NCBI RefSeq assembly: GCF_002994745.2
Contig: NC_037094.1
Coordinates: 39,574,956-39,638,955, forward strand
Length of the DNA stretch: 64,000 nucleotides
Direction of reading: 5' to 3'
Source: Rosa chinensis
Lineage: Eukaryota; Streptophyta; Magnoliopsida; Rosales; Rosaceae
Shown here: positions 35,085 to 46,843 of the stretch, one piece after another
Numbering within the stretch: the stretch's first letter is position 1
Layout: every line of letters starts with the position of its first letter
Made by a program: the position numbers and the translations under genes
The notes under the pieces: generated by a model
Database searches by the model: none
What the model saw: only the letters and a program-made list of their open reading frames with translations
Told to the model about the DNA's origin: nothing

Positions 35085-38000
35085 TCACTCCTTAGTTGGT
35101 GACGCCTTTTGGAGGGATAAATCCTCCACATTGTGCTCCACAAATGCCTCATAGTAAGGCTTAAGACGATGTCCATTCACTTTGAATTCCACTCCAGTTG
35201 TTCGACTCTTTATCTGTATAGCACCATGAGGAAAAACATTAGTAACAATAAAAGGACCAACCCATCTAGAACGTAACTTACCAGGAAAAAGTCTTAATCT
35301 AGAATGAAATAAAAGAACTTTTTGACCAACTACAAAGGTCTTTCCACGAATCATCTTATCATGAAAAGCCTTTGTCTTTTCCTTGTAAATCCGTGCACTA
35401 TCATAGGCATCATTTCGAATTTCCTCAAGCTCATTGAGTTGCAACTTCCTATGAAGTCCAGCTTCATCCAAGTCCATGTTGAACGTCTTAACTGCCCACC
35501 AAGCTCGATGCTCTAATTCCACAGGTAAGTGGCACGCCTTCCCATACACCAAACGGAATGGAGACATCCCAATCGGTGTCTTGAAAGCCGTCCTATATGC
35601 CCAAAGAGCATCCTCCAAACGTTGACTCCAATCTTTCCTTGATGGCCCCACGGTTTTTTCAAGTATCCTCTTGATTTCCCTATTTGAAACCTCAGCTTGT
35701 CCACTTGTTTGAGGGTGATAGGGCGTTGAGACCCTATGATTCACATCGTACTTCCTAAGCAAAGCTTCAATGGTCTTATTGCAGAAGTGAGATCCTCCAT
35801 CACTAATGATTGCTCTAGGCATGCCAAACCTACTAAAGATGTTAGACTTTATAAACTCTGCAACAACCTTAGAATCATTAGTCCTAGTGGCTTTCGCTTC
35901 CACCCACTTAGAAACATAATCAACAGCCAAGAGAATATAAAGAAATCCATTAGATGAAGGAAAAGGACCCATAAAATCGATACCCCAAACATCAAAAATT
36001 TCGACAATTAGTACAAAATTCAAAGGCATTTGATCTTTAGGTCCTAAATTTCCAGTTCTTTGGCATCTATCACATGTCACACAAAACTCATATGCATCTT
36101 TGAATAAAGTAGGCCAATAAAAACCAGATTCCAACACCTTCTTAGCAGTTCTATCAGAGCCAAAGTGACCACCACATTGTTTAGCATGACAAAACTCAAG
36201 TATAGCTTTTTGCTCATTATTAGGCACACATCTCCTTATTAATTGATCAGAACAGTATTTCCACAAATAAGGATCATCCCAAACATATTGCTTAGCTTTA
36301 TTCTTAAGTAATTCACGTTGAGCATGCAACAAATCACTAGGGAACGTTTTAGACACCAAATAATTAACAATATCCGCATACCAAGGCTCACTTACCTGGA
36401 TTCCGAAGAGTTGTTCATCCGGAAACATCTCCACGATAGGTATGGCGTCCTCCTCACTCACAAGTCTACTCAAGTGGTCTGCCACAACGTTGTCAGAGCC
36501 CTTCTTATCCTTGATCTCCACGTCAAACTCTTGAAGCAAGAGTATCCAACGAATTAGCCTAGGTTTTGCCTCCTTCTTTGACATTAGGTACCTTAAAGCT
36601 GCATGATCAGAATAAATAATAACTTTAGTACCCAATAAATAAGATCGAAATTTTTCTAAGGCAAAAACAACAGCTAAAAGTTCTTTTTCAGTTGTAGAGT
36701 AATTGAGTTGAGCATCGTTAAGGGTCCTGGACGCATAGTAGATGGCATAAGGCTTCTTGTCCTTCCTTTGGCCTAGCACGGCCCCAATGGCATAGTCTGA
36801 GGCGTCACACATTATCTCAAATGGAAGAGACCAATCTGGAGGATGCATGATGGGAGCAGACGTCAGAAGCTCCTTTAATGTGTTGAACGCAACCTTGCAA
36901 TCCTCTTTGAATTCAAACGTCACTTCCTTTTGTAGAAGACGACATAGAGGCCTAGAAATCTTGGAGAAGTCCTTGATGAATCGCCTGTAGAAACCTGCAT
37001 GTCCAAGAAAAGAGCGGACCTCCCTCACACTTGTGGGGTATGGTAAGTGCTTAACAAGATCTACTTTAGCTTTATCAACTTCTATTCCACGTTTAGAAAC
37101 AATATGCCCTAAAACTATCCCTTGTTTCACCATAAAGTGACATTTTTCCCAATTAAGCACAAGATTAGTCTCTTCACAACGCCTAAGTATTAATTCTAAG
37201 TTATTTAAGCAATCATCAAAGTCTTTACCAAAAACCGAAAAGTCATCCATAAAAACTTCAATTATTCTCTCAATAAAATCAGAAAAAATACTTACCATGC
37301 ATCTTTGAAACGTACCTGGAGCATTGCAAAGTCCAAAGGGCATCCTTCTGTAGGCAAACGTCCCAAAGGGGCAAGTGAATGTCGTTTTCTCTTGATCCTC
37401 ATTAGCAATGGCGATTTGGTTGTACCCAGAATATCCATCCAAAAAGCAATAAAACTCATGGCCAGCTAACCTCTCAAGCATTTGATCAATGAATGGCAAA
37501 GGGAAATGATCCTTCCTAGTAGTGGCGTTGAGCTTCCTATAGTCTATACAAACCCGATGTCCAGTCACAGTTCTCTGAGGTACTAACTCATTCTCTGCAT
37601 TCTTCACAACTGTGATCCCAGATTTCTTTGGCACAACTTGAACTGGTGAAACCCACTTAGAGTCTGAGATAGGGTAGATGACGCCACAGTCAAGAAGCTT
37701 AATGACTTCTTTCTTTACGACCTCCATCATAGGTGGGTTCAAACGTCTTTGAGCCTCCCTAGTTGGCTTGGCTCCCTCCTCAAGCAGAATTCGATGCACA
37801 CAAGTAGTAGGGCTAATTCCCTTAATATCCGCTAAAGTCCAACCAATTGCAGTCTTGTGCTTCTTAAGCATCTCCACCAATCTATCCTCTTGGGTTGACG
37901 TTAAAGATGATGAAATGATGACAGGTAAAGTTTCGTTTTCTCCCAAGTAAGCATACTTCAAGTGATCGGGTAATTGCTTAAGTTCCAGAGTAGGTGCCTG

Positions 38001-40688
38001 AATCACTGAAGGTAAAGGTTTATTAGTAGAGGGAGAAATAAACACAGAAGAAACATTACCTAGCTCAAATGGTGTTGCCTCAAGAAAAGCAACATGTTCC
38101 ATGATAGCATCACTATGAATAGCCGTGAGCTCCTCCTTAAGGATGGTAGAGTCATCCTTCATCACTCCAACGCCATGGGCGATGGTTGAACCCAAAGTAT
38201 CCTCATTCATCATCTCCATGAATTTCTGCGCAAGTTCATCAAGTATATCAATAGAAAAACATGATGAAAAGTCAACCAAAGGATACCTCATTGCTTCAAA
38301 GATGTTGAAGCCAACAATTTCACCATCGAACTCCATTGTCAATGAGCCAGAATATACATCAATTTTAGTCCTAGCCGTCCTCATGAAGGGGCGGCCTAGC
38401 AACAATGGCGTTCCACTTTTAGGGGATTCCTCCATCTCTAGAACATAGAAGTCAGCTGGAAAGATTAGCTCACCAACCTGCACAAGTACATCTTCAACTA
38501 ACCCCTTGGGGTATGCATTAGATCGATCTGCCAACTGAATAATAACATTATCATGCTTAAGTTCACCTAGACCTAGAGTTTCATAAACAGAATAAGGCAT
38601 AACATTTATAGAAGCCCCTAAGTCTAGCATGGCATTTTCGAATCTACTTGTTCCAATAACACAAGGGATAGAGAAACTCCCTGGATCCTTACACTTTTCT
38701 GGCATTCTGCGTTGAAGCACAGCTGAGACATTCTCACTTACCTTCACCACTTCTTTCTCACGGTTTTGTCTCCTTGTGGTGCAAAGCTCCTTCAAGAATT
38801 TGGCATACTTAGGGATTTGCTTTATGGCCTCAAGGAGAGGAATATTGATTTGCACTTTCTTGAAGGTCTCCAAGATGGCCTTTTCGGCCTCATCCTTCTT
38901 GGATCTAGAATATCTGCTTGGGAAAGGCAAGGGAGAAGAAAATGGATTAGCAATAACCGAATTGAAAGAGTTAGAAACTTGTCCTTTAGGTTTCGGTTCT
39001 GCAGTAGGAGGTGTCACATGGGCCTTAGACGTTGCAGGGTCATCCTCCTCCTCTAAAATGGACGTTGAAATCTTTTTGGGAGGCGTTGGAGGATCTACAA
39101 GGGTCTTACCACTCCTTGTAGTCACGGCTTTGGCTTGCTCAAAGTGAGGATTTGGGATAGTGCCACTTGGAAGCTTTCCTTGCTCATGAAACTTACCCAT
39201 AAACTCCACAACTTGACTCATTTGCTTCTTCATCTCACTAACATCCGTGGATATGGCATTGATCTGATTCCCATGATGAGTTTGACCTGCAATTAAAGCT
39301 TGAGTAGATTTGGTTAGAGTTCGGATCAATTCATCATTAGAAGAAGAAGAAGAAGCATTTGAATTATAATTCGAATTGAAAGGAGTAGGGTTAGGAGGTT
39401 GAGGCTTTTGATAAAAGCCTTGAGGACGTGGTTGGAAGCCTTGAGATGCACTTTGAACGTTCTCATTGTCCTTCCAACGAAAATTAGGGTGATCCCTCCA
39501 TCCAGGATTGTAAGTATTCGAGTAAGGATCATTCCTAGGACGTTGGTACCCTTGTTGGAAACCTATGGCGTTAACACCTTCCTGTCCTCCACTTTCCATG
39601 AGTTGAGGGCATTGGTCAGACACATGCCCTTGCATTGAGCAAACTCCACACACCATGACTTGTCCATGTGATCCCTGGGACACAAGAGAAGTAAGTTTGT
39701 TAATTTTATCCTCCAGTTGAGCTAAAGTACTTACCTCATGGACCCTTTCACGTGTGGTGGTGGATTTGGGCCTAGAGCTTCCATATTGTTGTTGATTCAA
39801 GGCCCTATTCTCAATAAGGATCATTCCAGCCGCAGGCTCCTTGTCAACAAACGATCCACCAGAAGCTGCATCTAGCATGTCTCTTTCCAAGTTGGTGAGT
39901 CCATCATAAAAACAAGTGAGCAAGGTCTCATCCTTCATGCCATGTTGAGGGCATTGAGTGGTGAGAGACTTGAACCTTTCATAGTAATCTGCGTAGGACT
40001 CATCTTGCCCTTGTTGGATTCCACTTATCTTCTTCCTAAGCATGATGATGCGAGATGTAGGAAAATACTTCTCAAGAAACGCCTTCATCATATCAGCCCA
40101 AGATGTAATCCGTCCACTTGGCAACTCATAAAGCCATTGCTTTGCCTTGTCAGCCAACGAAAATGGGAAGGCCTTCAACTTCAAAATATGCTCATCAGCT
40201 CCTTGAGGCTTCATGCTAGTGCAGATGAACTGAAATTCCATCAAGTGGTTGTTGGGATCTTCCATAGAGAGTCCATGGAATGTAGGAAGACGATGAAGTA
40301 GCCCAGACTTCAATTCAAAATCAGCTGTTGCCCCCTCAGCTGCAGCAGGGTAGGTTATACAAGTTGGAACGCCACCAGGTGGGATCACAGATGTAGAGAG
40401 TTGCCTGATGGTGAGAGCCATTGGTGGTGGTGGTGGTTGAATGACTAAGAGTGCACGAGGTGATTGAGGTGGCGTTTGGTGAGGTGATGGAACAACTGAA
40501 GTGTCAGAAGCTTCTGATCCTCCCTCTACTCTATTCCCTTCACTATCTAATTGAAGCTCACGAAATTGAAGTGGAGTGGTAACTTGGATGTCAAAGAGAT
40601 CCGAGTTTTTCTTAAGCTTTTCAATCCGTGCTTGAATGACGTGGAGGGGCGTTTTGGTGTACTTGGGTGGTTCAGACGATCCAGACAT
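35085..40688 (-). CDS. Gag-Pol polyprotein of Athila-like retrotransposon A1
   Basis: A single open frame of 1,867 residues. A Gag domain lies around 130-300 and is followed by a CCHC zinc knuckle (C347, C350, H355, C360). The aspartic protease has DLGAS at 689-693, with Leu where many relatives have Thr or Ser, as I recall for Athila-type proteases. Reverse transcriptase spans about 980-1210 with the catalytic FMDD (D1148, D1149). RNase H spans about 1285-1410 with D1295, E1334 or E1336, D1361 and D1404. Integrase follows with H1501/H1508, C1539/C1542 and the D1571, D1630, E1666 triad, where 35 residues separate the last two. The C-terminus ends after a GPF-type segment. No stop or frameshift separates gag from pol, so processing presumably relies on the protease. 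The start is the first Met after the leader. It is complete by every motif I can check. Confidence 0.95.
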   Translation of the reverse strand: MSGSSEPPKYTKTPLHVIQARIEKLKKNSDLFDIQVTTPLQFRELQLDSEGNRVEGGSEASDTSVVPSPHQTPPQSPRALLVIQPPPPPMALTIRQLSTSVIPPGGVPTCITYPAAAEGATADFELKSGLLHRLPTFHGLSMEDPNNHLMEFQFICTSMKPQGADEHILKLKAFPFSLADKAKQWLYELPSGRITSWADMMKAFLEKYFPTSRIIMLRKKISGIQQGQDESYADYYERFKSLTTQCPQHGMKDETLLTCFYDGLTNLERDMLDAASGGSFVDKEPAAGMILIENRALNQQQYGSSRPKSTTTRERVHEVSTLAQLEDKINKLTSLVSQGSHGQVMVCGVCSMQGHVSDQCPQLMESGGQEGVNAIGFQQGYQRPRNDPYSNTYNPGWRDHPNFRWKDNENVQSASQGFQPRPQGFYQKPQPPNPTPFNSNYNSNASSSSSNDELIRTLTKSTQALIAGQTHHGNQINAISTDVSEMKKQMSQVVEFMGKFHEQGKLPSGTIPNPHFEQAKAVTTRSGKTLVDPPTPPKKISTSILEEEDDPATSKAHVTPPTAEPKPKGQVSNSFNSVIANPFSSPLPFPSRYSRSKKDEAEKAILETFKKVQINIPLLEAIKQIPKYAKFLKELCTTRRQNREKEVVKVSENVSAVLQRRMPEKCKDPGSFSIPCVIGTSRFENAMLDLGASINVMPYSVYETLGLGELKHDNVIIQLADRSNAYPKGLVEDVLVQVGELIFPADFYVLEMEESPKSGTPLLLGRPFMRTARTKIDVYSGSLTMEFDGEIVGFNIFEAMRYPLVDFSSCFSIDILDELAQKFMEMMNEDTLGSTIAHGVGVMKDDSTILKEELTAIHSDAIMEHVAFLEATPFELGNVSSVFISPSTNKPLPSVIQAPTLELKQLPDHLKYAYLGENETLPVIISSSLTSTQEDRLVEMLKKHKTAIGWTLADIKGISPTTCVHRILLEEGAKPTREAQRRLNPPMMEVVKKEVIKLLDCGVIYPISDSKWVSPVQVVPKKSGITVVKNAENELVPQRTVTGHRVCIDYRKLNATTRKDHFPLPFIDQMLERLAGHEFYCFLDGYSGYNQIAIANEDQEKTTFTCPFGTFAYRRMPFGLCNAPGTFQRCMVSIFSDFIERIIEVFMDDFSVFGKDFDDCLNNLELILRRCEETNLVLNWEKCHFMVKQGIVLGHIVSKRGIEVDKAKVDLVKHLPYPTSVREVRSFLGHAGFYRRFIKDFSKISRPLCRLLQKEVTFEFKEDCKVAFNTLKELLTSAPIMHPPDWSLPFEIMCDASDYAIGAVLGQRKDKKPYAIYYASRTLNDAQLNYSTTEKELLAVVFALEKFRSYLLGTKVIIYSDHAALRYLMSKKEAKPRLIRWILLLQEFDVEIKDKKGSDNVVADHLSRLVSEEDAIPIVEMFPDEQLFGIQVSEPWYADIVNYLVSKTFPSDLLHAQRELLKNKAKQYVWDDPYLWKYCSDQLIRRCVPNNEQKAILEFCHAKQCGGHFGSDRTAKKVLESGFYWPTLFKDAYEFCVTCDRCQRTGNLGPKDQMPLNFVLIVEIFDVWGIDFMGPFPSSNGFLYILLAVDYVSKWVEAKATRTNDSKVVAEFIKSNIFSRFGMPRAIISDGGSHFCNKTIEALLRKYDVNHRVSTPYHPQTSGQAEVSNREIKRILEKTVGPSRKDWSQRLEDALWAYRTAFKTPIGMSPFRLVYGKACHLPVELEHRAWWAVKTFNMDLDEAGLHRKLQLNELEEIRNDAYDSARIYKEKTKAFHDKMIRGKTFVVGQKVLLFHSRLRLFPGKLRSRWVGPFIVTNVFPHGAIQIKSRTTGVEFKVNGHRLKPYYEAFVEHNVEDLSLQKASPTKE

Positions 40689-41650
40689 TCATTGATCTGT
40701 AGTAGAACAAAAGAATAAAGTTAGTAAGGTATAAACAAGACGTGGACCAAGGTACACACATTAAAACGTCACATATATGCAAATATACACATGGCCAACG
40801 AAAATTATATAGTGGTTAGTTACAATTTCTTACAACTTTCGAAATAATCAACTTTAATAAAAGAATTGTAAGTCAAAGTTTAGACGTGCGGCCCAGAGAT
40901 TCTAATGTTAATACAAGTCTCCCCCCCTCTATCTTTTGGTAACTCTTTTCACACAGAGCCAGGTAGTAGAGGAACGATTTTGGCGGAGCTACTCCCACAT
41001 AGTGGTTTTGGCTCTCTTGTAAGCACTTCTCGTATCCAATCAACCTAGACACCCTGTGTTACTAAGGTGCGCCGCAGAGATGAAAGGAGTTGCTTGACAA
41101 GTATTAATAAAAGAACTCTCACCTATTCCGTTATGACTCACATCCTTCTTACCAAAACCAATTCTTTCGAAAATTGTCTAAGTGTATGACTTCAATAAGA
41201 CATAATGAACCATTGTTTTGGACGTGCGGCCCAAGTCCTTGCCTCTACACATATTTCTTCTCAAATCCTTTGGGCAACCTTACTGAAATGGCCAGTGCGG
41301 GGGAGGACGAACACGAGAGGTAGAAACCATTTTGGCACAAGCTACTCCCACATAGTGGTTTAGGCTCGTTTGATTGCACTTCTGGATTCAAAACCCATCA
41401 TGGACATTGTCCCCTTCCTAGTCACCATTTCACATAGGCTATACTTACTTAGATAAGAAAAAGCCTAAGTGCAAGACATTTTTCAAGTGTTAATAAAAGC
41501 CGCCCTCAACCTTAAAAGACCTGAATCAGGTGCTAAATAAGGGGTTAAGGCTAGTATCAACAAACGAGACTTCACCTATTCCATAATAGTTCAAAATCCC
41601 TTACCAAAATCATACCTTAGTGGCGTTTTCATCACATGAAGACTTTTCAA
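40689..41650 (-). other. A1 leader (5' untranslated region)
   Basis: About 1 kb between primer site and Gag start without a long frame. It holds two related blocks (about 40,936-41,045 and 41,281-41,400) sharing GCTACTCCCACATAGTGGTT and a following GCACTTCT phrase. Such leaders usually carry packaging signals; the role of these blocks is unknown. Confidence 0.6.
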
Positions 41651-41668
41651 TCCCCGGCAACGGCGCCA
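41651..41668 (-). promoter_or_regulatory. Primer-binding site of A1 (tRNA-Asp type)
   Basis: Sense TGGCGCCGTTGCCGGGGA, five bases after the 5' LTR. From memory this fits the 3' end of plant tRNA-Asp, the primer described for Athila-type elements. Confidence 0.85.
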
Positions 41669-41673
41669 AAAAT

Positions 41674-44344
41674 TGATACGTGCAAAAGCAATCGCCAATT
41701 TAAACCCTGAAAAATGTAGTTGTTAGTATAGAATAAGCAGGGATCGTTCTAAACCGGGGATTGAGGGTGCTAACATGTGAGAAACAATTTAAAGAGAAAG
41801 AATATACAAAAGTTACGAAATTAAAAGAACACTTTACAAATTTTACAAAAATTAGAATTTTACAAGTTACAAGCATGCATAAAATTAGAACAAACAAAAG
41901 TTAGAGAAAGAGCACATACATGTTACGAATTAGAAAACAAAGAATGAGAGAAAAACAAAATATACAAGTATATATATAGACATAGAATTCGAAAGAAACA
42001 AAGAAAACCAAGTTAGAATGGGTTTAGAAATCCTACTCCTACTTAAATACATTTTACAAATCCATATCACATTAGAAATCCATATACAACAAGGATTAAG
42101 ATTACTTAATTAATAAGAAAACAAATTATTGACTAAGTCAAACACAAAATACTAAGTCAAAACTAACTCTAACTACTTTCCCTAAAATTTAGGAACCTAT
42201 CCCTAAAAAATAGGAGCACATAACAAACACATAACAAACTCCTAAAAAACACTAAAACTAAAAACAAACACATATTTACTATTCACGGAGACACTATTCA
42301 CGAATTAAAAACATTTATTTATTTTTTTTTTAATTATTTATTATTTATATGAACATGCTACCTAAAAATCCTAAGTTAATTTTATTTATTTACACAAACA
42401 AGAAAACATAAAGATAGGGGGGTTTTGAAAATCAAAAACAGAAAATTTCCAGAAAATAAAGATTAAAATCGTTTCTATACAAAGGTGGGAAAAGAAGAAT
42501 TTTTCGAAGAACACTTGTCAAGAACTCATCAAGATCAATATTTTCATGCATCCCTTAATCTTTTTAATTACCATGGAAAGCTATCAACCAAGAACACAAA
42601 GATCCAAGCAACCATTGTCCCCTTTTAACTTTCTTTCTTAAGTCAAATTGAAAATCAAGTCAATTTTATTTTGAAAAGTTCGATATCAATAATGAAAAAT
42701 CCCGTTTTCAAATCATTAAGTTCAAGAAAGAATCAATAGACATGCAAATCCAAGGGCGTCAATACTCATCATCACATGCATAATCTGATTTTCGACTCAA
42801 AGCAAGCCTTTACTACTTATTCGAATTAGGTTTCACCAAGCATCAAACCTAATTACTAGCAAGTTACATGCAAGTCTTCCTTTTATGTTTGTCAGACCAA
42901 GTGAATCGTTAACATGTACTGAAGCACAAAAATCAGATTATCATTCCATATTCGGCAATTTATCAAGACAAAGGACACACAATCACATCAAACATTGACA
43001 AGAACATCAAAGATACATTCAAATATCAGTTTATCAACTCATGGTTTCGGTTTCACATAGAAAAGATTAAAAACAGAAAACATATCAAACAAGTTACAAA
43101 ACCGAGAAACAAACATGATGAAGATGGTATGAACAACCCTTATTCACGTCCCAAGGTCCAAAGCAGCTCCTTAACACGGCAACAAGTGAAGATCACGGCA
43201 AAGGATGGAGGATGGCACGGCTAGAACTTGCAAGATGCGAAAACCTGAAACTTGAGAGCAAACCGGTGAGAAACGAAATTGTGGAGAAAAATTGTTAACC
43301 TTGAAACGTCTAATACACAAGGTATATATAGGAGAACGTCTCAATGCACTCCCAATTCGTTTCTACTTGGTTTCTCTTAGTTTGTATTGATTTAGGACTT
43401 CTTTCTCACGAAACAGATTTCCGGCAGGATTGACCTCAGTCCACTAAAACGGCCATAACTTTCTCTAGAAAATAGATATTGATGAGCTGTAAAAAGCTCT
43501 GGAAACTAGACATCTGTAGCTTTCCAACCATATAAAGATCATAATTTTCTGAGCTCTGAGCGATTTTTGACACTCCGTTGAAGTTAACTGATCTGCACAG
43601 GCAGATTTCCGAATCTGTATTGGATTTGACTTTTAATGCACAAGTTGAGTCCAATTCGGTTTTCCTTCACATCACATGCCTCCCACATGTCTTCCACGCC
43701 TATTCTGAAGTAGAAACGTCAAGAACCTTCAAGAACCCTCAAGAATCTCACGGCAACTCCAATCCTTACTCAACAAGAAGTCCAAATTCCACATTGCTTT
43801 GTAATTCGAATTCTTTGTTGCTTCCTTTTCCATGTGCACGGCATATGACCTTCTTGAGACTTCTAGATACTTCATGAACGTTCCAAAGCTCTCCTAGTGC
43901 GAGTAGAACTCCATATGCAAGTAGGTTTCCTAGTTGAATACTGCTTCCTCTTCCGAGATGCTTCCACACTCTTCCGGAACCTTCTTGAGTAATCCTTATC
44001 CAACAGGGATTCCTTGTCACACTAGGATTCCATATCTGAGTAGAATTGGGTTTCCCTGTCCAAGTAGAACTTCTAATTTCCGCGACTTAAGAGTTTGAAT
44101 CCAAGTCAGCTTCTGATTCCTACTCCAACTAGGATTCCTTTTCCTAGTCAAACTGGGAGAACTTCCATTTCTTCATTTCTTCTCATTTCTGCGCCACTTG
44201 TGCCTTCCTTAGTCATTTTTGGACTTTGAGACTCCATTTACACCTGCAAAACACTAACTAAGTTAAATTGATCAGGATAAAGGAAATAACTTAGCAAAAT
44301 ATAGGGTTTAAACATTATAAACGTCGCATTTTATGCTCCTATCA
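41674..44344 (-). repeat. 5' LTR of A1
   Basis: It is 2,671 bp, with the same termini as the 3' LTR and a TATATATA box at 43,323-43,330. The divergent patch relative to the 3' LTR lies at about 42,320-42,445. Followed by the CCAAC duplication. Confidence 0.92.
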
Positions 44345-45949
44345 CCAACTCGGTTTTCCTTTGCATCACATGCCTCTCACATCCCTTCCACGCCTATTCT
44401 GAAGTAAAAACATCAAGAACTCCCTAGAACCTTCAAGAATCTCACGGCAATTCCAATCCTTACTAAACTAGAAATCCAAACTCCACATTGCTTTGCAATT
44501 AGAATTCCTTGAGACTTCCTCCTCATGTGCACGGCATATGATCTTCTTGAGACTTCTAGATGCTTCATGGACGTTCCATAGACTTCTCCTAGCTTCCACA
44601 GGTTTCCTAGTACGAGTAGAACTCCATATGCAAGTATGTTTCCTAGTTGAATACAAACTTCTTTTCTGCGATGCTTCTACACTCTTCCAGAACCTTCTTG
44701 AGTAATCCTTATTCAACAGGGACTCCTTATCACACTAGGATTCCTTATCTGAGTAGAATTGGGTTTCCTTATCCAAGTAGAACTTCTAATTTCCGCGACT
44801 TAAGAGTTTGAATCCAAGTCAGCTTTTGATTCCTACTCCAACTAGGATTCATTTTCCTAGTCAAACTGGGAGAACTTCCATTTCTTCATTTCTTTCCATT
44901 TCTGTGCCACTTGTGCCTTCCTTAGTCATTTTTGGACTTTGAGACTCCATTTTACCTGTAAAAACACTAACTAAGTTAAATTGATCAAGATAAAGGAAAT
45001 AACTTAGCAAAATATAGGGTTTAATCAATATAAACGTCACATTTGATGCTCCTATTATGGAGCCTCCTTGACTCAGCGCCTTAGAGCTTTGTAGATTGAT
45101 GGATGGATGGTGTCACGGTCTTGTAGGTGATGGAAGTTTAAGGAGTGAATTGGGCAGAGTCTCGGAAAAGTTTTTGGCCAGGAAGTGATGCAAATTCTGT
45201 TCTTGACGTTGCCTATTTATAGGGGAGCATTGGTTGACTTTTGTCGATCGTACCCTTCATCATTGGACGGATGCGATTGCATCATAATTCCTTTGATTTT
45301 CCAACTGAAACATCTCCTTTAAGGCCTTAACTCCTCTCATAATGGGGCAATTCCTTTAATTTCCAAGCTGAAACATTTTTCTCCTTTATTCTCCAACTGA
45401 AAACGTCTTTCTCTTTATTTCCCTTCTTCATTGCTTGGTCAACCTAATTTAATAAAGGGCACAAAACTAAATTCTTTTAGAGAAAATAAAAGAAATTAAA
45501 ATAATTTAATTTCAGAAAAATACTCCCATAAATTCTATCTTAAGGCCCACAGATTAGCATGACGGTGAGGAATCTTGATCCAGCTAGGATTCTTCATGAA
45601 TTTTGCGTTTTCTGCCTATTTCACGCCAAACACTCTACAAGACTCTTAAAATGACTCGATGACTCAAAACACGAAACTTAAGGGAGAAACAAGGCTAAAA
45701 TGGAGCATATACTCATTAATATCATCGCACATTGTGCTCCTATCACAAATTAAGCAAACACACAAGAACTTTCACCGTTATTCTAGCATGCAAACTTATT
45801 AACCTAACTCTGAAAATTACCTATTTGTCGATCATACCCTTCATCATTGGACGGATGGGATTGCATCATAATTCCTTTAATTTCTCAACTGAAACATCTC
45901 CTTTATGGCCTTAACTCCTCTCATAATGGGGCAATTCCTTTAATTTCCA

Positions 45950-46075
45950 AGCTGAAACGTCTTTCTCTTATTTATTTTCTAGTTGAAACATCTTTCTCTT
46001 TTATTCCTCAACTGAAAACGTCTTTCTCCTTTATTCCCCAACTGAAAACGTCTTTCTCCTTTATTTCCCTTCTTC
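45950..46075 (-). repeat. Tandem repeat in LTR B3
   Basis: About four copies of a unit near 30 bp with the core CTGAAAACGTCTTTCTCC. The same unit is present in other B LTRs with different copy numbers: two in B1 and B4, four in B2 and B7. Confidence 0.75.
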
Positions 46076-46397
46076 ATTGCTTGGTCAAATATCTTAAATG
46101 CTTTATTTTATGACTCCATCATTGTTGTTTCCAAGAGTTCCACCAGGCAAGGTTTCCTACAACAAGCAAGAGAATATCAGATTTTTTTTAGAGAAAATAA
46201 AAGGAAATTAAAACGTAAAGACTGCAAACTGATCCAATAAGGATTTTTCATGAATTTTGCATTTTCCGCTTATTTCACGCAAACACTCAACAAGACTCTA
46301 AAAACGACTCAATGACTCAAAACATGAAACTAAGGGAGAAACAAGGCTAAAATGAGGCATATACTCAATAATATTATCGTACTTTTTGCTCCTATCA

Positions 46398-46843
46398 ACT
46401 ACCCCGCCATGTTTCTTGCTTTTAATTTTTTCCTCTTTCTTTCTAATCTCTTGGTATCATGTTTTAGGTTTAACTATATGGAGATGTCTTGGGAAATAGG
46501 ATTAACCAGGGATGAGGCTAGGATGCAAGTAATTTATCTCTTCTTCTCTTTCTTATATAGGTTTTTACTTGTTCAAGTTGAAGGGTTAACTGTGGGTGTT
46601 AATACTAATCCAAGTGATGGCACTTCTCAAGTTTTAGAAATCCCCACATAATTCTCATCAAGAAACTTAAAGATTGTAATTGTCACAAAGCAACTTCAAA
46701 GTCATATATTGCTAACACTATATTTATAAATAAGAGGGTGCACATTACAAGGACATGCCTGGAACAAAGATTTTTGCCTTAATGTTTGCATGCATAGTTG
46801 CCTCTTCTATACATGTCTTGTTTGTCAATTAAAACTTATTGAT
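46398..46843 (+). other. CACTA interior with two exon-like bits
   Basis: After an acceptor-like GTTTTAG (about 46,468) a short open stretch reads MEMSWEIGLTRDEARMQ and meets a GTAATT donor. Later an open stretch reads VEGLTVGVNTNPSDGTSQ. They could be further captured exons, but I cannot name a family. Confidence 0.35.

Larger units (their letters stand above)
29939..44344 (-). mobile_element. Complete Athila-like Ty3/gypsy retrotransposon A1
   Basis: The element is 14,406 bp with near-identical LTRs at 29,939-32,612 (3') and 41,674-44,344 (5') and perfect CCAAC duplications (29934-29938 and 44345-44349). In sense order it has 5' LTR, primer site at 41,651-41,668, a leader of about 1 kb, one Gag-Pol frame (40,688 to 35,085), a 2.5-kb stretch without long frames, polypurine tract and 3' LTR. 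The primer type, long LTRs and DLGAS protease suggest the Athila group. All catalytic motifs are present and the frame is open, so it is probably recent and may be autonomous. No envelope-like frame is seen. Confidence 0.92.
28479..45057 (-). mobile_element. LTR A0 (older family-A 5' LTR), split by element A1
   Basis: The left part is 28,479-29,938 and the right part is 44,345-45,057. They join at the CCAAC duplicated by A1. The start is TGATACATGCAAAAGC and the end GATGCTCCTATTA, where the terminal CA has decayed. It is about 2.17 kb against 2.67 kb for A1, through internal deletions, and visibly diverged, so it is older than the A1 insertion. Confidence 0.8.
24446..45745 (-). mobile_element. 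Solo LTR B4 (family B), split by later insertions
   Basis: Begins TGATGCAGTTGAAATAGCC at 24,446 and ends TGTGCTCCTATCA at 45,745. CAAAT duplications lie at 24441-24445 and 45746-45750, so the two outer ends belong to one insertion into B3. Its own sequence is 24,446-24,986, about 27,196-27,586 and about 45,058-45,745. The first gap is LTR X1. The second holds the G1 fragment and the family-A elements, without a clean duplication at the outer junction. Confidence 0.8.
23829..46397 (-). mobile_element. LTR B3 (family B 5' LTR), split by B4
   Basis: The left part is 23,829-24,445 and the right part is 45,751-46,397, ending TTGCTCCTATCA. B4 lies between them. The right part skips several hundred bases found in B1 (junction AAATTACCTATTTGTCGATC near 45,820), a clear internal deletion. 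It abuts the primer-site remnant on its left. Confidence 0.75.

Noticed and set aside
22674..46397. B2 and B3 as the two LTRs of one normal element
   Set aside because: They are in opposite orientation, and only a primer-site scrap lies between B2 and the left part of B3.
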